This document shows, in pieces, positions 17,652 to 26,673 of a stretch of 64,000 bases of DNA. Numbering within the stretch: position 1 is the stretch's first letter; every line of letters begins with the position of its first letter. The notes under the pieces were generated by a model, which had not been told where the DNA came from, made no database searches, and was given only the letters and a program-made list of their open reading frames with translations. Source of the stretch: Natrinema mahii (GTDB taxonomy: Archaea > Halobacteriota > Halobacteria > Halobacteriales > Natrialbaceae); the NCBI GenBank assembly GCA_000690595.2, contig JHUT02000003.1, positions 186,001 to 250,000 on the forward strand. The letters are read 5' to 3'. The translations under genes and the position numbers were made by a program.

Positions 17652-18840
17652 CGTCGAGTACGACGTCGACGACGACACCATCGCGGTCGTCGAGGACACC
17701 GACCTCCCGCGGCGACTCAAGGACAACGTCTACGAGACCCTCGAGGACCGCGGCGACGCGACCGTCGAGGACGCCGACGAACTGGCGAAGGCCGTTGAGG
17801 CCCGGTATCTCGACACCCGTGTCGACCCGCTCGACCCCGTCGGGACGGTCTCGGCCCAGTCGATCGGCGAACCCGGGACCCAGCTGACGATGAACACGTT
17901 CCACTACGCGGGGGTCGCCGAAATCGACGTGACCCAGGGACTGCCCCGGCTGATCGAGCTGGTCGACGCCCGGAAGACCCCGGACACGCCGATGATGACC
18001 GTCTACCTCGAGGGCGAGTACGCCACCGAGCGTGAGAAGGCCCACGAGGTCGTCTGGAATATCGAGGCGACGCAGATCCTCGCCCTGGGTGACGTCTCGA
18101 CGAACGTCGCGGATATGCGCGTCCAGATCTCGCTCAACGAGGACACCCTCCGAGAGCGGATGATCACGCCCGAGGAAGTCGCCGAGATCATCGAGGACTC
18201 GCTTGGCGTCAAGACGGTCCAGCAGGGTACCGAGATCCAGTTCGGTCCCGAGGAACCGTCCTACCGGGACCTCCTTCAGCTCGTCGAGGAACTGCGTGAC
18301 ATCACGTTCAAGGGTATCGAGGAAATCTCCCGCGTCGTCATCCGCCGCGAGGAACTGGACAACGGCAACGAGGAGTTCGTCCTCTACACCGAGGGATCGG
18401 CCTTCGGGGACGTCCTCGAGATCGAGGGCGTCGACGCCTCGCGAACGACGTGTAACAACATCCACGAGATCCACCGGAACCTCGGCATCGAGGCGGCCCG
18501 CGAAGCCATCATCGAGGAGACGAACAACACGCTGGCCGAACAGGGTCTCGACGACGTGAACGTTCGCCACCTGATGCTGGTCGCGGACATCATGACCAAT
18601 CGCGGCGAGATCGAGTCGATCGGTCGCCACGGCATCTCGGGCTCGAAGGAGTCCGTCCTGGCCCGCGCGGCGTTCGAGGTGACGGTCAACCACCTGCTCA
18701 ACGCCGCGATCCACGGCGAGGTCGACGATCTCGATGGCGTCACGGAGAACGTCATCGTCGGCAAGCCGATCAAGCTCGGCACCGGCGACGTCGATCTCCG
18801 GATGGGGTCGACGACCTCCGGCAGCGGTCAGGCTGACTGA
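17644..18840 (+). CDS. rpoA2: DNA-directed RNA polymerase subunit A'' (C-terminal half of A)
   Basis: 398 aa, the C-terminal part of the largest RNA polymerase subunit. It contains the trigger-loop end and jaw: [39 protein letters not shown], and the C-terminal clamp segment [19 protein letters not shown]. The length is normal for archaeal A''. Its ATG lies inside the last codons of rpoA1 (8-bp overlap), which suggests coupled translation so that A' and A'' are made in equal amounts. The nusA gene begins 3 bp after its stop. Confidence 0.98.
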   Translation: MTNVEYDVDDDTIAVVEDTDLPRRLKDNVYETLEDRGDATVEDADELAKAVEARYLDTRVDPLDPVGTVSAQSIGEPGTQLTMNTFHYAGVAEIDVTQGLPRLIELVDARKTPDTPMMTVYLEGEYATEREKAHEVVWNIEATQILALGDVSTNVADMRVQISLNEDTLRERMITPEEVAEIIEDSLGVKTVQQGTEIQFGPEEPSYRDLLQLVEELRDITFKGIEEISRVVIRREELDNGNEEFVLYTEGSAFGDVLEIEGVDASRTTCNNIHEIHRNLGIEAAREAIIEETNNTLAEQGLDDVNVRHLMLVADIMTNRGEIESIGRHGISGSKESVLARAAFEVTVNHLLNAAIHGEVDDLDGVTENVIVGKPIKLGTGDVDLRMGSTTSGSGQAD

Positions 18841-18843
18841 TCG

Positions 18844-19269
18844 ATGGGCGTCACGCTCGACGACGACGCCCGACAGTATCTGGCGGCCTTCGAGGACGTG
18901 ACCGGCGTCGACGGGCGGGACTGTCTCGTCACCGACGGCGGTGACAGCCTCCTCATCGTCGTCGAACGCGGCGGCATGGGCGAGGCGATCGGTCCCGACG
19001 GCACCACTGTCAAGCGGTTCGAGGACCGCGTCGACGCGCAGGTCCGCCTCGTCGAAGACGCCGACGACGCAGCGGCGTTCGTCGCGAACGCGCTCGCGCC
19101 GGCGGCGGTCTACAACGTCACGATCAGCGAAAACGACGATACCGTCGCCTACGTCGAGGTCGCGGAAGCGGACCACGGCGTCGCGATCGGCACGAACGGC
19201 CGCACGATCGACGCCGCCCGCACCCTCGCGAAGCGCCACTTCGGGATCGACGACGTTCAGCTGTTGTAG
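18844..19269 (+). CDS. nusA: NusA-like transcription termination/antitermination factor
   Basis: A 141-aa archaeal NusA, consisting only of the two KH RNA-binding domains; the bacterial N-terminal polymerase-binding and S1 domains are absent, as usual in archaea. The KH GxxG motifs are in GEAIGPDGTTVKRFE (first domain) and GVAIGTNGRTIDAARTL (second domain). It is the last gene of the tight polymerase operon, starting 3 bp after rpoA2. In many archaea rpsL follows directly; here 2.9 kb of other DNA intervenes. Confidence 0.95.
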   Translation: MGVTLDDDARQYLAAFEDVTGVDGRDCLVTDGGDSLLIVVERGGMGEAIGPDGTTVKRFEDRVDAQVRLVEDADDAAAFVANALAPAAVYNVTISENDDTVAYVEVAEADHGVAIGTNGRTIDAARTLAKRHFGIDDVQLL

Positions 19270-19588
19270 CCCCGTTTTCTCCCTTCTCGCTCGAGTCGAG
19301 CGACGCGATCCCCGCGTCGAGGGCCGGTCGATTCGGTTCCCGACGACGGTCGCGATGGGGCCGTGTCACTAATCACCGACACTCCCAGGACGGTCGTGAG
19401 TATCCCGGCAGCGACTGTTATAACCGTCTCAGTCGGTGCCGGTCGCGCCAAAGCCACGGCCAGCGTTGCTGCAGGCGTCCCCGCTTCTTCCCGTGGCGCC
19501 GGGATCGTCCGGATCTCAGTCGAGGAGTCCGCGATCGTGAATTACAGACCCAAATGAATAAGCCGGCCCCACCGATAGGCAGACTCAC
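19270..19588. promoter_or_regulatory. Intergenic region with aldehyde dehydrogenase promoter
   Basis: A 319-bp gene-free stretch downstream of nusA. The TATA-like gaataag (about 19555-19561) lies ~30 bp before the ATG of the aldehyde dehydrogenase, suggesting a nearly leaderless transcript. A short open frame with a transmembrane-like segment exists on the minus strand but overlaps the end of nusA and is not supported. Confidence 0.4.
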
Positions 19589-21100
19589 ATGACGACTACG
19601 AGTGCGAAATCCGCCGACGAGATCGCCGTCGACGACCTCGAGATCGCGCCGGAAACCGGATGGAACGCGCTGTATCTCGACGGGGAGTGGGTTCCCGCGG
19701 GTGACCGTGACCTGATCGACATCGAAAACCCCGCGACGCGGACGCGCCTGACGACGGTCCCCGAAGGGACCGAGGACGACGTCGACGAGGCGTACGCGAT
19801 CGCGGAGGACGCGCAAGCGGCGTGGGCAGAGCGGCCGCCCCAGGAGCGCGCCGGGATCGTGTCCGAGGCCTGTCGGTTGCTGGGCGAGTACGCCGACGAC
19901 CTCGCGACGCTGTTCGCGCTCGAGTGTGGCGGCGTCGAGCTGAAAGCGGACTTCGAGACCCAACTCGCACAGGGGACGATGGAGGTCGGTGCCGGGCTGG
20001 CGATGCGCGACGGCGGTCGCCGCAAGGACTCGGTCACGCCGGGCAAAGAGAACCTGCTCGTGCGCGAACCGGCCGGCGTCGTCGGCGTCATCACGCCGTG
20101 GAACTTCCCGCTGTATCTCTCCAGTCGGGTCGTCGCACCCGCCATCGCGCTCGGCAACAGCGTGGTGTTAAAACCCGACGAACACACCCCGATAACGGGC
20201 GGCCTCGTCCTCGCGAAGGTCTTCGAAGAGGCCGGCCTCCCGGCGGGCGTCCTGAACGTCGTCCCCGGCTACGGCCACGAGATCGGCGACCACTTCTCGG
20301 GGCACTCGGTGCCGTCGGTGATGTCGTTTACCGGCTCCTCGGAAGTCGGGCGCGGCGTCGGCCAGCGCGCCGTCGGTGCGTACACGGAACCCGCACTCGA
20401 GCTGGGCGGCAACAACGCCCACATCGTCCTCGAGGACGCCGACCTCGAGCGGGCGATCGACGCCGGCGCGTTCGGATCGTTCACCCATCAGGGACAGGAG
20501 TGTATTTCGATCAACCGCCATCTGGTCCACGAATCGCTGTACGACGAGTACGTGGCGGGGCTGGCCGACCGCGCCGAGCAACTCCCCATCGGCGATCCGC
20601 TCGAGGAGGGGACCCTCGTCGGCCCGGTCATCAACGAGAGCCAGCGTGACAAGATCGTCGGCTTCCTCGAGGAGTCGGTCGAGCGCGGTGCGACGGTCGA
20701 GGCCGGCGGCGACTACGAGGGACTGTTCGTCGAGCCGACGGTGCTGTCGGATGTCACCAGCGACATGCCAGTCGCCTGTAACGAACACTTCGGCCCGGTC
20801 GCACCGGTTGTTCCCTTCGAAACCGACGAGGAAGCGATTCGGATCGCCAACGACACCGAGTACGGGCTGTCGGGATCGGTTCACTCGGCGGACGTCGCCC
20901 GAGCGCGTGACGTGGCCGACGCGATGGAGACGGGCATGGTCCACATCAACGACCAGCCGTTGAACGACGAACCGCACGTCGCGTTCGGCGGTGTTGGCGC
21001 ATCGGGCATGGGACGGTACAACGACGAGTGGATCTTAGAAACCCTGACGACGGTGAAGTGGATCTCGGTTCAGCGCGAACCGAGAGAGTATCCGTACTGA
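19589..21100 (+). CDS. Aldehyde dehydrogenase family protein (NAD(P)-dependent)
   Basis: A 503-aa cytoplasmic enzyme that would oxidise an aldehyde to the acid with NAD(P). The family signature is complete: VITPWNFPL, the Rossmann segment VVLKPDEHTPITGG, FTGSSEVGRGVG, general base Glu271 in LELGGNN, and nucleophile Cys305 in GQECISINRH. A paralogue at 51875-53392 has the same domain plan and almost the same C-terminus (KWISVQREPREYP). The substrate is unknown; benzaldehyde/vanillin-type and semialdehyde-type enzymes share this architecture. It sits between nusA and rpsL, convergent with the V4R-like gene, and interrupts the usual str gene order. Confidence 0.9.
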   Translation: MTTTSAKSADEIAVDDLEIAPETGWNALYLDGEWVPAGDRDLIDIENPATRTRLTTVPEGTEDDVDEAYAIAEDAQAAWAERPPQERAGIVSEACRLLGEYADDLATLFALECGGVELKADFETQLAQGTMEVGAGLAMRDGGRRKDSVTPGKENLLVREPAGVVGVITPWNFPLYLSSRVVAPAIALGNSVVLKPDEHTPITGGLVLAKVFEEAGLPAGVLNVVPGYGHEIGDHFSGHSVPSVMSFTGSSEVGRGVGQRAVGAYTEPALELGGNNAHIVLEDADLERAIDAGAFGSFTHQGQECISINRHLVHESLYDEYVAGLADRAEQLPIGDPLEEGTLVGPVINESQRDKIVGFLEESVERGATVEAGGDYEGLFVEPTVLSDVTSDMPVACNEHFGPVAPVVPFETDEEAIRIANDTEYGLSGSVHSADVARARDVADAMETGMVHINDQPLNDEPHVAFGGVGASGMGRYNDEWILETLTTVKWISVQREPREYPY

Positions 21101-21170
21101 GGCGCGTCCCGTTCCGGAACAGGTGCGTTCGGGTCGAACGGCTACGCGGTCGGTCGGGACGCGAGACCGC

Positions 21171-21806
21171 TCAGAGCCATTCGACGCGATACTCACAGCG
21201 GTGATCGCCGTCCGATCGACACTGATCGCCGACTTCCTCGACCTGTACGGGGTTGTCGGCGAACTTCTTCGCGACGCCCTTGATGAGCCCCTTATCGAAT
21301 TCGCACGGGTAGGGGTTCTCACAGATCATCACGCCCTCGTTCGCTCCCTCCTGTCGGAACTCGTAGGAGCCGATCTCGCTGCCGCGGTGGTTCTGATGGT
21401 AGGCCGTCTCGATCGCCGGTAAGGCGTTCTCGACTTCGGTGAGGTCCGGCGGAAACTCGACGTGTTCGGGGACGTTCTGGCCCATGTTCCGCATCCTGAC
21501 GTCGCCGTACTCATCGCGCATATCGTACAGCATGGCAAGCGGGATCTGGAGCGGATACCACTCGTCGGGCTCGATGTCCTCGAGTCCGTATTCGGCGAGT
21601 TTGGACGTGACCTGTTTCCCCACGAACGACGAGATCGATTCGCCGGCAGCGATATACGACAGGGGACTCCGCCCGATCACTTCCGCGTCCTCGAGTGATG
21701 CATCGAATCCGATTCGATCGTCCACTGCCTGCAGTTCGTCGCTGGACTGTGACTCCTCGTCGGCGCTCCCGACGAGTCGCTTGATCCAACTGTTCAGTGT
21801 CGCCAT
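21171..21806 (-). CDS. V4R-like small-ligand-binding domain protein
   Basis: A 211-aa soluble protein. After a variable N-terminal ~50 residues it has an alpha/beta region ending in a C-x-x-x-GD-x-x-C pattern (QCRSDGDHRCEYRVEW), characteristic of the V4R domain. That fold is related to 4-vinyl reductase subunits and to heme/NO-binding sensors. Two further cysteines lie in MICENPYPCEFDKG, so a bound metal or heme-like ligand is plausible. The start is the ATG at 21806. It is convergent with the aldehyde dehydrogenase (70 bp between stops). A sensory or ligand-carrier role is inferred; no output domain is fused to it. Confidence 0.6.
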   Translation of the reverse strand: MATLNSWIKRLVGSADEESQSSDELQAVDDRIGFDASLEDAEVIGRSPLSYIAAGESISSFVGKQVTSKLAEYGLEDIEPDEWYPLQIPLAMLYDMRDEYGDVRMRNMGQNVPEHVEFPPDLTEVENALPAIETAYHQNHRGSEIGSYEFRQEGANEGVMICENPYPCEFDKGLIKGVAKKFADNPVQVEEVGDQCRSDGDHRCEYRVEWL

Positions 21807-22231
21807 AACGAGTACAGAACAGCCCTAACCTACCAAATACCTTTAGCTATCGATCCGGTAAGATTATATGTCACGGGTAGTGCGTCACGATCGCAGACGC
21901 GAGTCGCTTCGCGGTCGCTCCGGATACCGGCCGTCGGATGGGTCGCGGTGATAGACGCCACGCCAAACCCGATCGTGTTCGAGACGGCAGTCGAGCCACG
22001 ACTCGACGAGCATCGAGTCGCACGAGGCGTCGATCGCCGGACCTGATCGGGGACGGCCTGTCTTCGCGAACGCAAACGCGACTGATCCGAACGCGACCGA
22101 TCCGACGCCAGCGACCGCCTCCGGCGACGAAACGCGCTGAAATCGCTTCGTTCCCCCTCGTCGCCGATTCTCGAGCCGTAACGCCGCGCGGAAACGGGTC
22201 GCTTAAGTGCCTTCGTCGGATAGCGACGCCC
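21807..22231. promoter_or_regulatory. Intergenic region upstream of rpsL
   Basis: 425 bp between the divergent V4R-like gene and rpsL, with no supported gene. Just before rpsL, cttaagt at 22202-22208 lies ~24 bp upstream of the ATG, consistent with a TATA element and a leaderless rpsL-rpsG transcript. Near 21855-21872 the AT-rich agattatatg may serve the minus-strand gene. Confidence 0.45.
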
Positions 22232-22660
22232 ATGGCAAACGGCAAATACGCCGCGCGCAAGCTCAAGAAGGACCGCCAGAATCAGCGGTGGTCCGACTCG
22301 GACTACGCGCGCCGCGCCCGTGGACTTCGCGAGAAGTCCGACCCCCTCGAGGGCGCACCTCAGGCCCGCGGTATCGTACTCGAAAAGGTCGGCATCGAGG
22401 CCAAACAGCCCAACTCGGCGATCCGGAAATGCGTCCGGGTCCAGCTGATCAAGAACGGCAAGCAAGTCACCGCGTTCTGTCCCGGTGACGGCGCGATCAG
22501 CTTCATCGACGAACACGACGAAGTCACCATCGCCGGGATCGGTGGGGCCAAGGGTCGTGCGATGGGCGACCTCTCCGGCGTCAACTACAAGGTCGACAAG
22601 GTCAACGGCGTCGCACTGAAGGAACTCGTTCGCGGGAACGCGGAGAAACCGGTGCGATAA
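22232..22660 (+). CDS. rpsL: 30S ribosomal protein S12
   Basis: A 142-aa ribosomal protein of the decoding site (uS12). The archaeal N-terminus [19 protein letters not shown] is present. The conserved core [20 protein letters not shown] contains the lysines and prolines that touch the A-site, and the FCPGDGAI and [15 protein letters not shown] motifs follow. The ATG at 22232 sits ~24 bp after a TATA-like cttaagt, so the gene starts a new transcript separate from the polymerase operon. rpsG follows 2 bp after its stop. Confidence 0.98.
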   Translation: MANGKYAARKLKKDRQNQRWSDSDYARRARGLREKSDPLEGAPQARGIVLEKVGIEAKQPNSAIRKCVRVQLIKNGKQVTAFCPGDGAISFIDEHDEVTIAGIGGAKGRAMGDLSGVNYKVDKVNGVALKELVRGNAEKPVR

Positions 22661-22662
22661 CC

Positions 22663-23271
22663 ATGGCGGCAGAAGACCAACCCGACCCTGACGCGCCGGC
22701 CGGCGGCGCGGACGTTTCGGCCAAGCTGTTCGGCGAATGGGAGATCGGCGAAATCGAGTACGCCGACCCCTCGACCGAACGCTACATCACGGTGTCGCCC
22801 GTCGCTCACACCGCGGGTCGCCACGCCAGCAAGCAGTTCAAAAAGTCCGAGATTTCGATCGTCGAGCGCTTTATCAACCGCTTGATGCAGACCGAGGAGA
22901 ACACGGGCAAGAAACAGCAGGTCCTCAACTACGTCAGCGACGCGTTCGACATCGTCCACGAACGCACCGAGGAGAACCCGATTCAGATCCTCGTGACCGC
23001 CGTCGAGAACGCGGCCCCGCGCGAGGAAACCGTCCGCCTGAAATACGGCGGGATCTCGGTCCCGAAGGCCGTCGACGTCGCGCCCCAGCGCCGCGTCGAC
23101 CAGGCCCTGAAGTTCCTCGCCGAGGGCGTCTACAACGACTCGTTCAAGACGACCACTGACGTCGAGGAGGCCATCGCCAACCAGCTCATCGGCGCGTCCA
23201 ACTACGACGTCGGCACCTACGCCGTCAGCCAGAAAGAAGAGAAAGAGCGCGTCGCGGCAGCCGCACGCTAA
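22663..23271 (+). CDS. rpsG: 30S ribosomal protein S7
   Basis: A 202-aa uS7 that organises the 3' domain of 16S rRNA and forms part of the E-site. It has the archaeal N-terminal extension (about 35 acidic residues), then the SPVAHTAGRHASKQF and IVERFINRLMQTEENTGKK regions, VENAAPREETVRLKYGG, and the C-terminal NQLIGASNYDVGTYAVSQKE. It begins 2 bp after rpsL and is surely co-transcribed. In most archaea fusA follows closely; here 4.4 kb of other genes intervene. Confidence 0.98.
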   Translation: MAAEDQPDPDAPAGGADVSAKLFGEWEIGEIEYADPSTERYITVSPVAHTAGRHASKQFKKSEISIVERFINRLMQTEENTGKKQQVLNYVSDAFDIVHERTEENPIQILVTAVENAAPREETVRLKYGGISVPKAVDVAPQRRVDQALKFLAEGVYNDSFKTTTDVEEAIANQLIGASNYDVGTYAVSQKEEKERVAAAAR

Positions 23272-23399
23272 CGCGTTGTCCCGTCGCTTTTCGGTTTTCT
23301 TTGAGCCCGGTAGCTTCGGCTCCCGGTATCGAGATCCGTTGAGTTCGTCCGACCGTTCGTTCACTCCGTATTCTCTCGAGACGATCCCCAATTGGTATT

Positions 23400-23465
23400 A
23401 TTTCCCCAATATGTGTTATCTTAAAATAACTTTATTACGCGGGGCAACTACAGTTCGAGTGTACC
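23400..23465 (+). promoter_or_regulatory. AT-rich promoter of the DUF7503 peptide gene
   Basis: Between 23396 and 23440 the base composition becomes strongly AT-rich (ttatttcccc, then cttaaaataactttatta), in contrast to the GC-rich flanks. A TATA-like cttaaaata at about 23420-23428 would give a start of transcription near 23450, about 15 nt before the ATG at 23466. Confidence 0.55.
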
Positions 23466-23594
23466 ATGACGGATGTTACACAGCACCTCAAGAATCACCC
23501 GCGACTGATCGGCGCACTGTTCATGATCCTGTTGCTACTCGGACAGGCGGGCAACGTCGCAGCAACGAACGCGAGCCGCTTCGTCGGTCCCTAA
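23466..23594 (+). CDS. DUF7503-type small membrane peptide (42 aa)
   Basis: A 42-codon gene: an N-terminal TDVTQHLKNHPRLIG segment, one hydrophobic helix (ALFMILLLLGQAGNVAA), and a short polar tail ending RFVGP. This matches the haloarchaeal DUF7503 pattern of peptides with an H-PRLIG motif and a single transmembrane helix followed by a glycine-proline end. The function is unknown. It has its own AT-rich promoter. It is convergent with the CHAT protease gene (98 bp between ends), whose other neighbour encodes a DUF7504 protein. The strong promoter, clean start and family resemblance make it real despite its size. Confidence 0.8.
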   Translation: MTDVTQHLKNHPRLIGALFMILLLLGQAGNVAATNASRFVGP

Positions 23595-23691
23595 ACTCCG
23601 GACCGGAGTCCGCGGACCGAGACCTGGTTTCGTGTGCCAGTGCCGACCGCCGTCGTTGATCGACCGCGGAGCGCAGTGATTGGGTCCTCCT

Positions 23692-25773
23692 TCACGGCTC
23701 GAGTCCGTCATCGACGAGATCGGTACTCCACCGGACGTCTCCGTCCCGTATGACGGGGAACAACGCCTCGTCGAAAAACGCCTCGAGTTCCGACTGCGTC
23801 ACCGACATTGGTCCCGTCTCTCCGGGGATAACGAAATACGAATCGACCGCGTCGATATGTGGAGAGAGGACGCTTCCGTGTCGGCCGTTTGCCGCCGTGT
23901 ACGCGACGATATTCGCCGTGAGCGTGTCGCCGTCCTCGGATACCAGACAGACGTTCGGGATCCGCGTTTCGGACTGTGCGATCGTCGTTCTTCCATCGCC
24001 GACCAACTGGTACTGTTGGCCGACGACGTTTTGCTGTCGGGCGATGTCCAGCGTGCTGTAGAGGGAGAACCCGAGATTCAACAGGCGGGAGACGAGGACG
24101 CCGACGCTGACTGCGCCGCTGTTGACGACGTCACTGAGCGTGACGATCCCGCCGATACTCCCCCGTTCGACCAGATGCAGCCCCTGCTCGTGGGACCGGC
24201 ACGCGTTTAATAAGAACGCCTGTATTCCGACGGAATCCACGTCTGTGGCATCTACCTTCCCGTCCGAGCAGTGAAACCCCTCGTCATCGATATGCCCGAT
24301 GTAGTGGAAGAAGTCGCTGTCTTTGGCGAGCACGGCCGCGAGGTCGTCCGTCGAGAGATCGTAGTGGACCGTCGTCTCGAACGGGAGCTCCGCACGGGTC
24401 CCGTAGGCCCCGTTGACGCCGTCGAGTTCCTCGCGCATAGCCGGATCGTTACAGACGACCTCGATTTCGATGGGACCGTCTTTCGGCGTCCGACCGATAT
24501 CGTTCCGGTAGGCCGTGACGGACGTGGTGCTGACGATCTCCGCGTCGTCGATACCGGTCCACGATTGCTCGATCGTCGGCGCGTCCGACTGGTTCGTTGC
24601 CGTCTCGAGGCCGGCGTTCCCACGGACGGGTCCGGGCTGTGCGCTTCGCACGAAATCGTCCCGCGTGAACGCTTCGATCGCCCGCTCCGCGACCGGCTCC
24701 GGCCCCGTCCGTGCTCGGTCGCGTTCCCCCGTCGTGACGACCGCGAGATCGTAGGCGAGAAACGGAAGAAACGGCACGTGATCGGCGGTCGGCTCGAGCC
24801 GTGTCTCGAACTGCCAGTCGGGGAGATGGGGGTCCAGTTTCTCGGCGGGGCTCTCGAGATAGCTCTCGAGTCGGTCGGCCAACGATCGGTCGTACGCGTC
24901 CGCGATGTCGAAGTCGATCACCGGTTCGATCGATCGTCGTTCGCGCGACGGGAGGGGGGTGTTCCCCTCGGTCCTGACGATGCAATCGAGGAAGAACGTC
25001 CGTTTCAGTACCCGCTTGACTGCCGTCTCGAACCCACTCGATCCGTCGAGCGAATGCGTATATCCGTTCTCGGTGACGATCCGCGGACTCGATCCGGGAA
25101 CGACCGCCGCATCGAGATAGTACGCAAGCGGTGCGACGGCGAACACGTGTCGAAGCGTCGCGGGAACCGCGATCCGAACGCTGTGGTCCCGATCGAGAGG
25201 GTCGGGTATCCGGAGGTCGCTACCGAGTTCGAGACGCGGTGGATGCCCCCGAAGCGTCGGATACGCCCGCTCCGGTGACGTCGTCTTCAACTCCGATCCG
25301 AACGCCGACACTGCGGCCATCAGGTCGGGTGGAGCCGTCGTCGTCGTGATCGTTCTCGCCGGGCGCTTGTGTAACGATCTGGCACCGAGGACGACGGTCG
25401 TCTCCTCACCGAAGTTGAGGTACGTCTGCTCCCCGTCGGAAAACACCTGTACGGAACCGGTGACACGGGCGTACACCTTCAACGGACCGGAGAGATCGAG
25501 CGTATACTCGTCCGGCGGGAATCCCGTCTGCTCGGTCGGGCTCACCTCGGCGAGCAGCAGTCCGTCCGAGTCCCGAACGAGGACCGTCTCGGTCTTCGGT
25601 AACGCGATCGAATCAGTGGTCACCGTCACTGCGGACCCGATCGGAAAGTCGATCCGCTCGGTGTCCGCCACCGACGGAGCGACCGGACTCCCGGTCTCGA
25701 GGTGATAGCGGTGTCGCTCGATCGGATCGATGATCTCCACGCCGCGTTGTGTCGACTCGAATTTCGGTTTCAT
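23692..25773 (-). CDS. CHAT-domain caspase-like protease
   Basis: A 694-aa protein. The C-terminal ~300 residues are a CHAT (caspase HetF-associated) peptidase domain, with catalytic His494 in HYIGHIDDEGF and Cys525 in LLNACRSHEQG. GSIGGIVTLSDVVNSGAVSVG follows, with the usual fold elements. The N-terminal ~390 residues contain beta-rich segments and no TPR repeats, unlike many bacterial CHAT proteins. CHAT enzymes are cysteine proteases, in several systems activated to cleave partners in cell-death or defence responses. The start is the ATG at 25773 (MKPKFES); the frame is open upstream but overlaps the DUF7504 gene. It lies 71 bp behind that gene and is probably in one transcript with it. 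Confidence 0.85.
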   Translation of the reverse strand: MKPKFESTQRGVEIIDPIERHRYHLETGSPVAPSVADTERIDFPIGSAVTVTTDSIALPKTETVLVRDSDGLLLAEVSPTEQTGFPPDEYTLDLSGPLKVYARVTGSVQVFSDGEQTYLNFGEETTVVLGARSLHKRPARTITTTTAPPDLMAAVSAFGSELKTTSPERAYPTLRGHPPRLELGSDLRIPDPLDRDHSVRIAVPATLRHVFAVAPLAYYLDAAVVPGSSPRIVTENGYTHSLDGSSGFETAVKRVLKRTFFLDCIVRTEGNTPLPSRERRSIEPVIDFDIADAYDRSLADRLESYLESPAEKLDPHLPDWQFETRLEPTADHVPFLPFLAYDLAVVTTGERDRARTGPEPVAERAIEAFTRDDFVRSAQPGPVRGNAGLETATNQSDAPTIEQSWTGIDDAEIVSTTSVTAYRNDIGRTPKDGPIEIEVVCNDPAMREELDGVNGAYGTRAELPFETTVHYDLSTDDLAAVLAKDSDFFHYIGHIDDEGFHCSDGKVDATDVDSVGIQAFLLNACRSHEQGLHLVERGSIGGIVTLSDVVNSGAVSVGVLVSRLLNLGFSLYSTLDIARQQNVVGQQYQLVGDGRTTIAQSETRIPNVCLVSEDGDTLTANIVAYTAANGRHGSVLSPHIDAVDSYFVIPGETGPMSVTQSELEAFFDEALFPVIRDGDVRWSTDLVDDGLEP

Positions 25774-25844
25774 TGGAACGGTAGCTCGTGCGATTGCCCG
25801 CCCCTCGACGGGGTCGTCGCTCGTGACTTGCCTTCCCCGAGCCG

Positions 25845-26543
25845 TTACCCGGGACCGACAGAGAGCCAGCCGGAGCTGCGGTCGCCGTCCTCGATCGTCC
25901 ATCGCTCCTGGTAATCGCCGTTTTGCTCGCGGAGTTCGACGATGACATCGAAAAGCGGCGAGAGGGTCTGGACGATCCTGGCGTCGCGCTCGACCGGCAG
26001 GTGGGAGTGGGCCATCCCGTCGACGTCCCGCGTTCGCCCGTTAATGAGATGGAGGAACTTGAACACCCGCTGGCGGCCGTACTCCTCGAGCAACGGGAGC
26101 AGTGAATCGATCCCCAACCTCACTTCGGCGGGCTCGAGCGTTGTGGTGTCGGTTTCGAAGTTCTCGATCGCCCGCTCGATGGCGATCCCGAGGTCGGCGA
26201 GCGACTCCGCCTCGATCGGTTCCGGCCCGACCGACGGTGTCTCCCCCGGCTCGGCCGTTGTGGCGTTGCGAGCCTGCGAGTCGTAAGCGATGAGCGAGAG
26301 GGCCGCCGACCCGGTCTCGTCGACGTGGTGTGTGACGTGGTGTGGGCCCGCCGCCGTCGAGACGAGGATGCGTCGCCGGGTCCGATCGGCACCACAGCCG
26401 AGCAACCGCCGACAGGCGTCCCGGCACTGCTCGGGTCGAACGGAGCCGACGACGAGGACGCTTACCCCCTGGCGTTTCAACCGCGCTAGCTCGTCGGAGA
26501 ACCCCCCGTCAGTGGCACCCCCGCGGTCCGTTCCCGAGAACAT
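25845..26543 (-). CDS. DUF7504-type protein, degenerate KaiC/RecA-like fold
   Basis: A 232-aa protein with a RecA/KaiC-like order of strands. The first strand and loop SVLVVGSVRPEQCRDAC stand where a Walker A motif would be, but G-x-x-x-x-GK[ST] is absent. The late strand RLGIDSLLPLLEEYG resembles a Walker B/KaiC segment, and FKFLHLINGRTRDVDGMAHSHL follows. This matches haloarchaeal DUF7504 proteins. It likely no longer hydrolyses ATP and may act as an adaptor. The start is the ATG at 26543; a GTG at 26558 is also in frame. TATA-like tttattg lies ~30 bp upstream (about 26576-26582). It is first in the two-gene unit with the CHAT protease. Confidence 0.7.
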   Translation of the reverse strand: MFSGTDRGGATDGGFSDELARLKRQGVSVLVVGSVRPEQCRDACRRLLGCGADRTRRRILVSTAAGPHHVTHHVDETGSAALSLIAYDSQARNATTAEPGETPSVGPEPIEAESLADLGIAIERAIENFETDTTTLEPAEVRLGIDSLLPLLEEYGRQRVFKFLHLINGRTRDVDGMAHSHLPVERDARIVQTLSPLFDVIVELREQNGDYQERWTIEDGDRSSGWLSVGPG

Positions 26544-26673
26544 TCCTCTATGTTCCACCGGTTCTGTTCATCAAACAATAAACGTTCGGGTCGAACAGTA
26601 GGCGGGTTCGGGGAGGGGTGTCACGTCATGTGCCGTGGGCGTCGATGTCAGATCCCGTCCGTCACGACGGAAC

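Noticed and set aside
15738-17726. 662-codon open frame antisense to rpoA1
   Set aside because: Long antisense frames are usual in GC-rich haloarchaeal genes. The composition mirrors the codon pattern of rpoA1 and no family resemblance is seen.
19257-19457. Short minus-strand frame with a transmembrane-like segment (GTG start)
   Set aside because: It overlaps the end of nusA, has only a GTG start and no promoter-like sequence, and its polar half is arginine/serine noise typical of antisense GC-rich DNA.
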